Notes under the pieces: generated by a model
Database searches by the model: none
The model's input: only the letters and a program-made list of their open reading frames with translations
What the model was told of the DNA's origin: nothing
Shown: one piece after another, positions 1 through 5,643 of the stretch
How positions within the stretch are numbered: position 1 is the first letter of the stretch
How the letters are laid out: the number at the start of each line of letters is the position of its first letter
Made by a program: the position numbers and the translations under genes
Origin: Spirochaetia bacterium
Lineage (GTDB): Bacteria; Spirochaetota; Spirochaetia; Treponematales; Breznakiellaceae
Direction: 5' to 3'
Assembly: GCA_026002045.1 (NCBI GenBank)
Contig: BOAV01000066.1
Coordinates: 1 to 13,854, forward strand
DNA: 13,854 nt

Positions 1-247
1 CTTTGCCGGTTTCATCGGGAACGGTTTCACGGTAGATTGTTTGTAAGTCACCGTCAATTTTCCGATATTCATCCGAAAAATAATTAACCCTTCTCGGAAA
101 TTCATACCGTTCTATTAAACGTTCCTTTTCCGCGCCTGTTATTTCTTCCAGTTTAGAGTTGCCACCCACATAGGGTACTTCGTAATAATTTTGCGCATAA
201 AGCACAGAGCTAAATAAAGCAAATATCAATAGAACTAAATATTTCAT
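1..247 (-). CDS. Secreted protein of unknown function, N-terminal part
   Basis: A minus-strand frame opens with ATG at 247-245 and stays open for 82 codons to the window edge, so the C-terminus is missing. The first 18 residues are a textbook signal peptide: a Lys after Met, a hydrophobic core rich in Leu, Ile and Phe, and a signal peptidase I site after VLYA, before QNYYEVPYVGG. No lipobox cysteine is present, so a periplasmic or outer-membrane location is more likely than a lipoprotein. The mature part is hydrophilic and rich in Glu, Arg and Tyr; I do not recognise the family. The ribosome binding site GGGAGA (260-255) sits at good spacing, and a consensus promoter lies just upstream. The AT-rich codon use differs from the GC-rich genes from tatD onward, so the gene may belong to the atypical AT-rich segment at the left end. 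Confidence 0.75.
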   Translation of the reverse strand, partial: MKYLVLLIFALFSSVLYAQNYYEVPYVGGNSKLEEITGAEKERLIERYEFPRRVNYFSDEYRKIDGDLQTIYRETVPDETGK

Positions 248-276
248 TTTCAATTCTCCCAATTTATAACAATTGC

Positions 277-305
277 ATTATATAAGTAATTTTTTATATT
301 GTCAA
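277..305 (-). promoter_or_regulatory. Consensus sigma-70-type promoter of the leftmost secreted-protein gene
   Basis: Read on the minus strand, TTGACA (305-300) is followed by exactly 17 nt and then TATAAT (282-277). Both hexamers match the consensus perfectly. Transcription should begin near 270, giving a leader of about 23 nt that contains the GGGAGA ribosome binding site of the minus-strand gene starting at 247. Confidence 0.8.
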
Positions 306-334
306 TGTTTTATATTTATTTTCAACTAAGTTTA

Positions 335-374
335 GGGCAAATTGCACATAACGTATGTTATGCGAAGTTGGGCC
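335..374. repeat. Imperfect palindrome with a half copy at 818-836
   Basis: The segment has a left arm GGGCAAATTGCACATAAC (335-352), a 4-nt centre GTAT and a right arm GTTATGCGAAGTTGGGC. The inner 6 bp (CATAAC/GTTATG) pair perfectly and the outer parts pair with interruptions. The left arm recurs as GGGCACAATTGCGCATAAC at 818-836 with one extra base and small differences. On the minus strand the segment begins with GCCCAAC, which fits the RYYYAAC core of integron attC sites, but the other end does not give a clean GTTRRRY. It is therefore only attC-like; it could equally be a dispersed repeat. Confidence 0.45.
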
Positions 375-417
375 GTACCTTATATACATTTTATATCAAT
401 TTTATTTTTTTCAATTA

Positions 418-487
418 AAAAACGCAAAATGCGGAGCATTTTGCAAGACTTGTTTAAGAACCAACCGGGTTCTTAAACAAGTCCAAT
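418..487. repeat. 70-bp palindromic repeat unit, copy A
   Basis: This unit holds two back-to-back hairpins. The first is GCAAAATGC (424-432), loop GGA, GCATTTTGC (436-444). The second is a perfect 16-bp inverted repeat, 447-462 against 468-483, around a 5-nt loop AACCG. A second copy lies 195 bp downstream at 613-682 and matches at 62 of 70 positions by eye. No open frame of credible composition is associated. Such paired hairpins look like a dispersed, probably non-autonomous repeat family; whether it occurs elsewhere in the genome cannot be seen here. Confidence 0.7.
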
Positions 488-573
488 ATACAAACAAATT
501 CTTTACCGGGAATTTTTATATAAAATATTTTTTCTTCCATGTGTTTTATATTATCGCAATTGTCATTTAATAG

Positions 574-605
574 AGTTGTTCAATAACTTCAGTTATTGAA
601 CAACT
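574..605. repeat. Perfect inverted repeat between the two 70-bp units
   Basis: Arms AGTTGTTCAATAACT (574-588) and AGTTATTGAACAACT (591-605) are exact reverse complements, 15 bp each, separated by only TC. The T-rich flanks are not a clean T-tract, so an intrinsic terminator is less likely than a palindromic repeat belonging to the same cluster. Confidence 0.7.
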
Positions 606-612
606 TCCACTG

Positions 613-682
613 AAAAATGCAAAATGCGTAGCATTTTGCGAGACTTGTGAGAGAACCAACCGGGTTCTCGAACAAGTCCAAT
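613..682. repeat. 70-bp palindromic repeat unit, copy B
   Basis: This copy matches 418-487 at 62 of 70 positions with no gaps. The first hairpin (GCAAAATGC 619-627 with GCATTTTGC 631-639) is fully conserved. The second has diverged on both arms, so two pairs are lost, while its core GAACCAACCGGGTTC is unchanged. Conservation of the core rather than of the whole stem suggests that the core is the part under constraint. Confidence 0.7.
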
Positions 683-696
683 GTCAATTGGAATTT

Positions 697-768
697 CACG
701 ACAAACGCATGAAATTCTATCTTAATCAGTGAAAATCCGTGAATAATTTTTTTCATGCGTTTGTCGTG
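697..768. repeat. Inverted repeat with 16-bp perfect arms
   Basis: CACGACAAACGCATGA at 697-712 is the exact reverse complement of TCATGCGTTTGTCGTG at 753-768. The 40-bp spacer has no coding potential. The flanks (TTGGAATTT on the left, ATTGGAATTTT on the right) are short direct repeats. A small inverted-repeat element or long hairpin is likely; no transposase is present. Confidence 0.65.
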
Positions 769-838
769 ATTGGAATTTTACCAAGAAAATATTTTTTATT
801 GTTATTCAAAAAATCTTGGGCACAATTGCGCATAACTC

Positions 839-853
839 CCCCTTATCAAGGGG
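839..853. repeat. Short perfect hairpin CCCCTT-ATC-AAGGGG
   Basis: Six-bp perfect arms with a 3-nt loop lie directly after the GGGCACAATTGCGCATAAC half site. No T-tract follows on either strand, so it does not look like an intrinsic terminator. From here to 1065 the DNA is AT-rich with no credible gene, apart from the short tandem ACGGACAAC/ACGGAC near 913-927. Confidence 0.5.
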
Positions 854-1065
854 AGCCACAAGGCGTCTGGTGCAACATCATAAACTTAAGAAAAAAGAAA
901 CTACTGACCACACGGACAACACGGACTTTTGATTGGAAGGCGTTGGTTCATACCCCGGAGCTTGCTCTGCTGTTCTTCATTCACTTTCTATATAATCTTG
1001 CAAATTATTTCCTAGTAAATATGCGTACTTTCTATCATTTTATTCATTTTTTTGGCGTGCTTTTA

Positions 1066-1094
1066 TTGACGGCTTGAAAAATTTGCGCTATGAT
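1066..1094 (+). promoter_or_regulatory. Promoter of tatD
   Basis: TTGACG (1066-1071), 17-nt spacer, TATGAT (1089-1094). Five of six bases match consensus in each box. The start site would be near 1101, about 44 nt before the tatD ATG. Confidence 0.7.
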
Positions 1095-1144
1095 ATAGTT
1101 ATCCAGTTTGGAAAAAAGTCGAATCCCTTTCTTTGGACTAAGCC

Positions 1145-1921
1145 ATGCAGTATTTTGATACTCACGCCCACCTGGGCCTCATTGTTGATGACCCTATTGA
1201 GCAGCTCATTGTTATTCAGGAAGCCCGCCAGGCTTCGGTCTCCCGGATCGTGTCTATTTGCAATAGCCTCCATGATTTTGTCACGGTTTACGATAATCTC
1301 AAATCCGCCGCCAATGTGTACCATGCGGTGGGGGTGAGCCCCTCGGAGGTGCAGAACCCCGGCAAGGACTGGGCCCAGATCATCGAGCAGAGCCTCCAAC
1401 TGCCCCGGGTGGTCGCCGTGGGGGAGATCGGCCTGGACTATTACCGCAAATTTGGGGACAAAAACTCCCAGATTGAGCTTTTTATCACCCAGTTGGACAT
1501 GGCTACCAAGCTCAACATGCCGGTGATCATCCATAACCGGGATGCGGGCCACGATGTACTGGATATTCTCCGGGATCGGCTGCCCCCCAAGGGTGGGGTG
1601 CTCCACTGCTACTCCGAAGACGCCGAATATGCCAAAAATGCCCTCAAGCTGAACCTCTACTTCTCCTTTGCGGGGAATCTGACCTACCGGAATGCCCGGA
1701 ATCTCCACGAGACCATCAAAGTTCTGCCCCTGGACCGTATCCTTATTGAGTCCGAAAGCCCCTTCATGGTCCCCGCGGACTACCGGGGCAAGCGGAACAT
1801 GCCCAAGTACCTCCCCATGACCGCCCGTTTCCTTGCGGAAATGCTGGACATGGACGATGAGGCCCTGTCCGCACAGCTCTGGGAGAATTCGAACCGGTTT
1901 TTGGGGCTGCCGACGGATTAA
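1145..1921 (+). CDS. tatD: TatD-family metal-dependent hydrolase (DNase)
   Basis: This 258-residue protein has the usual length of the cytoplasmic TatD family, which are amidohydrolase-superfamily TIM barrels with 3'-5' exonuclease or AP-endonuclease activity on DNA. Visible family motifs are FDTHAHL at the N-terminus (metal ligands H7 and H9), AVGEIGLDYY (E94), PVIIHNR (H130) and HCYS (H154). The last ligand motif, usually ETDxP, reads ESESP at 202-206, so the expected metal-binding Asp is Glu204. This is unusual, but Glu can still bind metal. The ATG at 1145 is chosen because FDTHAHL follows immediately, as in relatives; it has only a weak GGA (1135-1137) as ribosome binding site. The gene stands alone behind its own promoter; an FGE gene fragment starts right after its stop codon in another frame. 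Confidence 0.88.
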   Translation: MQYFDTHAHLGLIVDDPIEQLIVIQEARQASVSRIVSICNSLHDFVTVYDNLKSAANVYHAVGVSPSEVQNPGKDWAQIIEQSLQLPRVVAVGEIGLDYYRKFGDKNSQIELFITQLDMATKLNMPVIIHNRDAGHDVLDILRDRLPPKGGVLHCYSEDAEYAKNALKLNLYFSFAGNLTYRNARNLHETIKVLPLDRILIESESPFMVPADYRGKRNMPKYLPMTARFLAEMLDMDDEALSAQLWENSNRFLGLPTD

Positions 1922-1922
1922 G

Positions 1923-2108
1923 TGGGACTGGTGGTATGGGGGTATTAGCGCATCGACCCCGGTAGATGGAGCCGCTTCGGGCACGTACCGGGTCGTACGG
2001 GGGGGCGGTTGGCACTACAATGCGATCTACTGCGGGGTGTCCTACCGTAGCTACTACTACCCTGTCGACTGGCTCAACGACGTCGGTTTCCGTGTTGTGT
2101 GCCCCTGA
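1923..2108 (+). pseudogene. Orphan C-terminal fragment of an FGE-sulfatase/C-type-lectin-fold protein, DGR variable-region-like
   Basis: Frame 3 encodes about 61 residues ending at TGA 2106-2108. It starts with WDWWYGG and continues through GTYRVVRGGGW to VGFRVVCP, the classic end of formylglycine-generating-enzyme (SUMF1) domains. The rest of the domain is absent and there is no start codon with a ribosome binding site, so it is a fragment. Between GGGW and VGFRVVCP the codons include CAC TAC, ATC TAC, TAC, AGC TAC TAC TAC, GTC GAC and CTC AAC GAC. Nearly all variable positions are NNC, as expected if AAC codons of a template repeat had been changed at their adenines. Treponema denticola TvpA, a known diversity-generating-retroelement target, has this same fold. 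No reverse transcriptase or template is in the window, so activity cannot be claimed; a degraded paralogue is the alternative. Confidence 0.65.
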
Positions 2109-2178
2109 GTTCCGCAATTTTCGGGGGCTGTACGGAGCGAAGGCTGTAGAGAAGCCGCTTGCGCGGTATACAGGGCAG

Positions 2179-2193
2179 CGGACCAGAGGTCCG
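2179..2193. repeat. Short inverted repeat CGGACC-AGA-GGTCCG
   Basis: Six-bp perfect arms around AGA, 71 bp after the stop of the FGE fragment. It could be a weak terminator (T-rich sequence follows at about 15 nt) or the cruciform that often lies downstream of retroelement variable regions. Neither is certain. Confidence 0.35.
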
Positions 2194-2238
2194 ATTTTGG
2201 GTGTGGCTTTTTTGTGGCGTTTGCGGTATTGTGAATGT

Positions 2239-2490
2239 ATGGACGATGGTGTTGAATTCAACCAAGCGGCATTCCGACACCACATCAGTGTGGATGATAT
2301 ACGTTGGGCAGTAGAGCACCCACTTTATGAAGATCTTTTGGAAGGCTACCTGAACAAATATCTGGTCATTGGTTATGATACCAAGCGGCGCTTGCTTGAA
2401 ATTATGTATAATCGTATTGATGACAATACTGTCAACGTATTTCATGCGATGAAATGCACAACGAAATATCTCCCATTAGTGGGATTTTAG
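2239..2490 (+). CDS. Putative toxin of a small toxin-antitoxin pair (BrnT/RelE-like)
   Basis: An 83-residue basic-to-neutral protein. Its order of elements is FRHHISVDDIRWAVEHP (a helix often seen in BrnT/DUF4258-type small RNases), then LNKYLVIGYDTKRRLLEIMYN (two beta strands around a basic turn) and NVFHAMKCTTKYL near the end. This matches the compact RelE-like fold of ribosome-associated or free RNases used as type II toxins, but no catalytic set can be assigned with confidence. The ATG at 2239 is chosen because the homology-like part begins there; the frame is open further upstream but the composition changes. The ribosome binding site is poor. The stop is 9 nt before the next gene, which looks like a matching antitoxin. 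Toxin-first order fits the BrnT-type arrangement. Confidence 0.55.
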   Translation: MDDGVEFNQAAFRHHISVDDIRWAVEHPLYEDLLEGYLNKYLVIGYDTKRRLLEIMYNRIDDNTVNVFHAMKCTTKYLPLVGF

Positions 2491-2499
2491 GGGGTAAAG

Positions 2500-2748
2500 A
2501 TGGCACGTATGACCGAAGAAGAAGCGTGGGCATTGGACGACGAGGTAACCCGGAACCCGCCCAATGTTGTAGGTAAGCAAGGCGGTTTTTTCACCGAAAG
2601 AACTCGCTTGCGCGAGGGAGGGGACCGCATGGTAATTCTTGACCAATTCTCGGCGGGTTACATTAAATCTGCCGCAGAAGCCGAACACAAAACCCCCGCC
2701 GAAATCATCGGCGAACTGGTGCGCAAAGAGTTACAGACAGCCGTATAA
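2500..2748 (+). CDS. Putative antitoxin with C-terminal ribbon-helix-helix-like region
   Basis: An 82-residue protein translated from ATG 2500 behind a strong AGGGGG ribosome binding site (2489-2494). The N-terminal half (MTEEEAWALDDEVTRNPP, then GFFTERTRLREGG) is charged and probably flexible, as expected of a toxin-binding tail. The C-terminal half reads strand (DRMVILDQF), helix (SAGYIKSAAEAEHK), turn, helix (TPAEIIGELVRKEL), the order seen in ribbon-helix-helix DNA-binding antitoxins. This layout agrees with BrnA-like antitoxins that repress their own operon. The much better ribosome binding site compared with the upstream toxin would keep antitoxin in excess. The family assignment is by pattern only. 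Confidence 0.6.
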   Translation: MARMTEEEAWALDDEVTRNPPNVVGKQGGFFTERTRLREGGDRMVILDQFSAGYIKSAAEAEHKTPAEIIGELVRKELQTAV

Positions 2749-2867
2749 CGCAGGCAGGAAACACAAAGGCGCCTGACACCAAAAACGCCTGGAGCAAGTA
2801 CACCCATCCTACGCTACATATAGCGGAACCATATAGATAAAGCGCTCCCCTACAGCCAGAAACCTCG

Positions 2868-2891
2868 GCCTCTCGCACGAGAGGCTTTTTT
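2868..2891 (+). terminator. Intrinsic terminator after the toxin-antitoxin pair
   Basis: GCCTCTCG (2868-2875), CA, CGAGAGGC (2878-2885), then TTTTTT. An 8-bp perfect GC-rich stem followed by a T-tract. The 119 nt between the antitoxin stop and this stem show no open frame. From here to 3087 I see nothing coding; a weaker AAGCC/GGCTT stem with T-run lies at about 2951-2970. Confidence 0.85.
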
Positions 2892-3087
2892 GCTTGATGG
2901 TAGCAGATGGCAGCTATATACTATCAAACAAATGCTCCGGAAACTTCAGCAAGCCGGGCGGGGCTTTTTATATATAGGCATAATTGAGGAATTTTTCGCA
3001 GCCCCTCACCTTATCGAGTGGTATGACCGGGTACATTCCACTTATGGAAATAACCGGTGGGTTGTCGCCATGGGCTGATATACGTGA

Positions 3088-3096
3088 TGGTATAAT
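3088..3096 (+). promoter_or_regulatory. Extended -10 promoter of the dus operon
   Basis: TGGTATAAT: a perfect TATAAT (3091-3096) preceded by the TGn extension. No good -35 lies 16-18 nt upstream (TTGTCG at 3062-3067 is 23 nt away), which is acceptable for an extended -10 promoter. Start near 3103 would give a leader of about 26 nt. Confidence 0.6.
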
Positions 3097-3128
3097 CCCG
3101 ATATTCTTTAAAACAATTGAAATTGAAG

Positions 3129-4157
3129 ATGAATTTATACCACCCTGTAAATATTGGCTCCCTTGAACTCTCCGGCAACATCTTCCTTGCCCCCGTTGCG
3201 GGGTATACCGGGCGGGCCTACCGGTCGATCTGTGTTGATGAGGGGGCGGATTTTGGCTTTACGGAACTTGTTTCCGCTGAATCGGTCATCCGCGGCCGGC
3301 CCGACATGAAGGGCGAGGAGGATCCGTCCCCGGTGAGCGTTCTGCTCCGCCGGGCGGATAATGAAAAATGCTATGGGGTTCAGCTTTTTGGGGCGGAACC
3401 GGAGCGGATGGCGGCGGGGGCAGCGCTGTTGGCCCGGTGGAAGCCCGATGTGGTGGACATAAACGGCGGCTGTCCGGTGCCCAAGGTGATTAAAACCGGG
3501 GCGGGTTCTGCGCTGATGAAGGAGAGCGACAATTTGGGCCGGGTGGTGGAGGCGGTGGTCCGCGCTTCACGGGAACACCTGGGGGGTGTCCCGGTGACGA
3601 TTAAAATTCGATCCGGCTGGGACAGTAATTCCATCAATTACCGGGAATGTGCCCGGATTGCCGTGGAGGCGGGGGCGGCCATGGTGAGCCTCCACCCCCG
3701 GACACGGGCCCAGGGCTACGGCGGCAAAAGCGACTGGTCCCTGATTGCGGACCTGGCCTCCAGGCTGCCGGTCCCGGTGACCGGTTCCGGGGATCTTTAC
3801 ATCCCGGAGGACGCGGAGCGAATGTTCCGGGAAACCGGCTGCGCCGCAGTGATGTTCGCCCGCGGGGCCATGGGAAACCCCTTCATCTTTTCAACTACAC
3901 GCGCCTTTCTTACCACCGGTTCCTATGAGCCGCCCGATGCGGCGCAGCGGATCGCCATGGGATTCCGGCACCTGGAACGGCTTGCCGCGGATATTGGGGA
4001 ACGGGCCGCCTGTCTTGAAATGCGGAAACATTTCTGCGCCTACACCAAGGGTTCCAGGGGAACCCAGGGTTCCAAGGGTGGGGCCGGTCTGCGGAACAAA
4101 CTGGTCCATGCGGCAAGCATTGAGGACTACCGGCTTTTGCTGCATGATATGCCTTAA
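3129..4157 (+). CDS. dusB: tRNA-dihydrouridine synthase (DusB-like)
   Basis: This FMN enzyme reduces uridines in the D-loop of tRNAs using NADPH. The 342-residue protein carries the family signature in order: FLAPVAGYTGRAYR (19-32, FMN-binding start of the barrel), YGVQLFG (82-88), DINGGCPVPKV with catalytic Cys115, GSALMK (126-131), VTIKIRSGWD (K159), SLHPRTRAQGYGGKSDW (H189) and VTGSGDLY plus the phosphate-binding MFARGAMGNP (242-251). I start at ATG 3129 because MNLYHPV is the usual beginning; a TTG twelve bases upstream is in frame but adds nothing family-like. Ribosome binding is weak. An extra Gly/Ser-rich stretch, GSRGTQGSKGG at about 308-318, replaces the usual short loop and is encoded by a palindromic DNA segment. 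The B subtype is my best guess. Confidence 0.88.
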   Translation: MNLYHPVNIGSLELSGNIFLAPVAGYTGRAYRSICVDEGADFGFTELVSAESVIRGRPDMKGEEDPSPVSVLLRRADNEKCYGVQLFGAEPERMAAGAALLARWKPDVVDINGGCPVPKVIKTGAGSALMKESDNLGRVVEAVVRASREHLGGVPVTIKIRSGWDSNSINYRECARIAVEAGAAMVSLHPRTRAQGYGGKSDWSLIADLASRLPVPVTGSGDLYIPEDAERMFRETGCAAVMFARGAMGNPFIFSTTRAFLTTGSYEPPDAAQRIAMGFRHLERLAADIGERAACLEMRKHFCAYTKGSRGTQGSKGGAGLRNKLVHAASIEDYRLLLHDMP

Positions 4158-4169
4158 GGAAGGATTGCC

Positions 4170-4925
4170 GTGCGATTTTCAGTATGTATTGATGCGGTGT
4201 TCAAGGGCCTGGATCAGGACGCCGCACTTGAGGGGGTCAAGGCCGCAGGCTTTTTGGCCTATGAATTTTGGGGCTGGTGGGACCGGGATATTGAGGGCCT
4301 GCGTAAAAAAGCGGATGCCCTGGGACTCAGCTGCGCCGCCTTCTGCACCCGCTTTATCAGCTTGACCGATCCCGGCCTGCGCCCGGCTTACCTTGAGGGG
4401 CTGAGGGAATCCATTGCCGTTGCAAAAAAGCTGGGCAACAAGATACTGATTTCCCAGGTGGGAAGCGATACCGGGGCGGTACGGACCTTCCAGCATAAAT
4501 CCGCCATAGCGGGGCTTCGGGCGGCGGCGCCCCTGCTTGAGGAAAGCGGCGTCACCCTGCTGATAGAACCCCTGAACGGCCGTATCGATCATATCGGTAC
4601 CTTTCTGGAATCTTCCGACGAGGGCTTTGAACTGGTTGAAGAAGCGGGGAGCAAAAACATCAAGCTCCTCTTTGACATCTACCACCAGCAGATTACCGAA
4701 GGGGATATCATCCGCCGCGTCACGGCGAATATTTCCCGGATTGGACATCTTCATACGGCGGGGACTCCCGGCAGACACGAACTTTTTACCGGGGAACTTG
4801 ATTACCGGAATATCTTCAAAGCGATAGACAAAGCGGGCTATTCGGGTTTTACGGGGCTGGAATATTTTCCCCAGGAGGATGCTGTGACAGGACTCAAACA
4901 GATTCGGGGCTATCAGTCTTGTTGA
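4170..4925 (+). CDS. hyi: Hydroxypyruvate isomerase-like TIM-barrel sugar isomerase
   Basis: A 251-residue member of the xylose-isomerase-like AP-endonuclease-2 TIM-barrel superfamily, closest by eye to hydroxypyruvate isomerase, which interconverts hydroxypyruvate and tartronate semialdehyde. Family landmarks are LLIEPLNGRID (E133), LLFDIYHQQITEGD (D169), IGHLHTAGTPGRHE (H195) and GLEYFP (E231), the expected four metal ligands. Start is GTG 4170, backed by an excellent AAGGAAGG ribosome binding site (4156-4163) that overlaps the dus stop codon; the 12-nt gap implies co-transcription with dus. No glyoxylate-pathway partner lies nearby, so the true substrate may be another small keto- or aldo-sugar acid. 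Confidence 0.75.
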   Translation: MRFSVCIDAVFKGLDQDAALEGVKAAGFLAYEFWGWWDRDIEGLRKKADALGLSCAAFCTRFISLTDPGLRPAYLEGLRESIAVAKKLGNKILISQVGSDTGAVRTFQHKSAIAGLRAAAPLLEESGVTLLIEPLNGRIDHIGTFLESSDEGFELVEEAGSKNIKLLFDIYHQQITEGDIIRRVTANISRIGHLHTAGTPGRHELFTGELDYRNIFKAIDKAGYSGFTGLEYFPQEDAVTGLKQIRGYQSC

Positions 4926-4953
4926 CCAGCGGTCCCAGGAATCGTATCTTTGT

Positions 4954-5589
4954 ATGATGAATCCCCTAAGGCGGCCTTTTCGCTACCGTTACGACAGCGT
5001 GATATTCTACATCATTGGCCTGAATATTCTGGTGTTTCTGGCGGAACAGGTTTTCGGCCAGCGGCTGGTCTCAACCTACCTCGCCATGATCCCCGCCGCG
5101 GTAATTACCAGGGGCTGGGTCTGGACCTTCATCTCCTACATGTTTGTCCATGACGGGTTCAGCCACATCTTTTTCAATATGTTTGCCCTCTTTGTTTTCG
5201 GCGCCCAGGTGGAGCGGCAAATGGGGAGCAAAGAATTCCTCCTCTTCTACTTTGTCACCGGCGCACTGGCCGGGGTGTTTTCATTCATCGTCTATTACTT
5301 TACCGGCGCCTATTGGGTTGCCCTCATGGGTGCATCGGGGGCCATCTTTGCGGTCCAGCTCGCCTATGCAATCTTCTTCCCCGATTCGATCATCCACCTC
5401 TGGGGCATCCTCCCCCTCCGCGCCCCGGTAATGGTCCTGGGCTTTACCGCCCTGGAACTGATCTTCTCCGTCACCGGCTTCGCCAACAAGGTGGCGCATT
5501 TTACCCACCTCGCAGGCTTCGGCTTCGCCTGGCTCTATTTTTTAATCCGCTTCAGGATAAATCCGGTGCGGGCGTGGAAGAGAAGATAG
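4954..5589 (+). CDS. Rhomboid-family intramembrane serine protease
   Basis: A 211-residue membrane protein with about six hydrophobic segments. It shows the rhomboid hallmarks: HIFFN (H71, N75) on the second core helix, the GASGA nucleophile motif with Ser128, and HLAG with His185 followed by a Gly-rich helix, completing the Ser-His catalytic dyad. It is therefore predicted to be an active protease that cuts transmembrane substrates within the lipid bilayer. The WR motif of loop 1 is not obvious. Two adjacent ATGs (4954, 4957) are possible starts; AGGA at 4937-4940 is rather far upstream. It begins 28 nt after the preceding isomerase gene and is probably the last gene of the dus operon. Confidence 0.88.
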   Translation: MMNPLRRPFRYRYDSVIFYIIGLNILVFLAEQVFGQRLVSTYLAMIPAAVITRGWVWTFISYMFVHDGFSHIFFNMFALFVFGAQVERQMGSKEFLLFYFVTGALAGVFSFIVYYFTGAYWVALMGASGAIFAVQLAYAIFFPDSIIHLWGILPLRAPVMVLGFTALELIFSVTGFANKVAHFTHLAGFGFAWLYFLIRFRINPVRAWKRR

Positions 5590-5631
5590 GGCGATATTGA
5601 TAATACCCTTCATTTCTTACTATTTTTTCGT

Positions 5632-5637
5632 TATACT
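5632..5637 (+). promoter_or_regulatory. -10 box of polA, 6 nt before its ATG
   Basis: TATACT (5632-5637) is the only good -10 in the 54-nt gap between the rhomboid gene and polA. A poor -35 (TTCATT, 5609-5614) lies at 17-nt spacing. The start site expected about 7 nt downstream would coincide with the ATG at 5644, giving a leaderless mRNA. No ribosome binding site is visible, in agreement. Confidence 0.45.
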
Positions 5638-5643
5638 GTGATT

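Noticed and set aside
355..570. Open frame of 71 codons, + strand
   Set aside because: It runs through the hairpin repeat unit 418-487, has a Phe/Tyr/Ile-biased composition typical of translated AT-rich noncoding DNA and lacks a ribosome binding site.
739..1077. Open frame of 112 codons, + strand
   Set aside because: It covers the inverted repeat and the CCCCTT hairpin, has a non-protein-like composition and overlaps the tatD promoter region.
1088..1984. Long minus-strand frame of 298 codons opposite tatD
   Set aside because: It is the antisense shadow of tatD; the + strand reading carries all TatD motifs.
1145..2108. Frameshifted fusion of TatD with the FGE fragment
   Set aside because: TatD ends at a normal family length with its own stop, and no slippery sequence is evident at the junction; adjacency is more likely the result of insertion or deletion.
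2749..2867. Possible tRNA or small RNA before the strong terminator
   Set aside because: No cloverleaf, T-loop consensus or promoter could be found; the stem at 2868-2885 is adequately explained as the terminator of the toxin-antitoxin operon.
2890..3078. 62-codon frame starting with TTG after the terminator
   Set aside because: It has no ribosome binding site, contains a weak terminator-like stem and T-run, and shows no recognisable family features.
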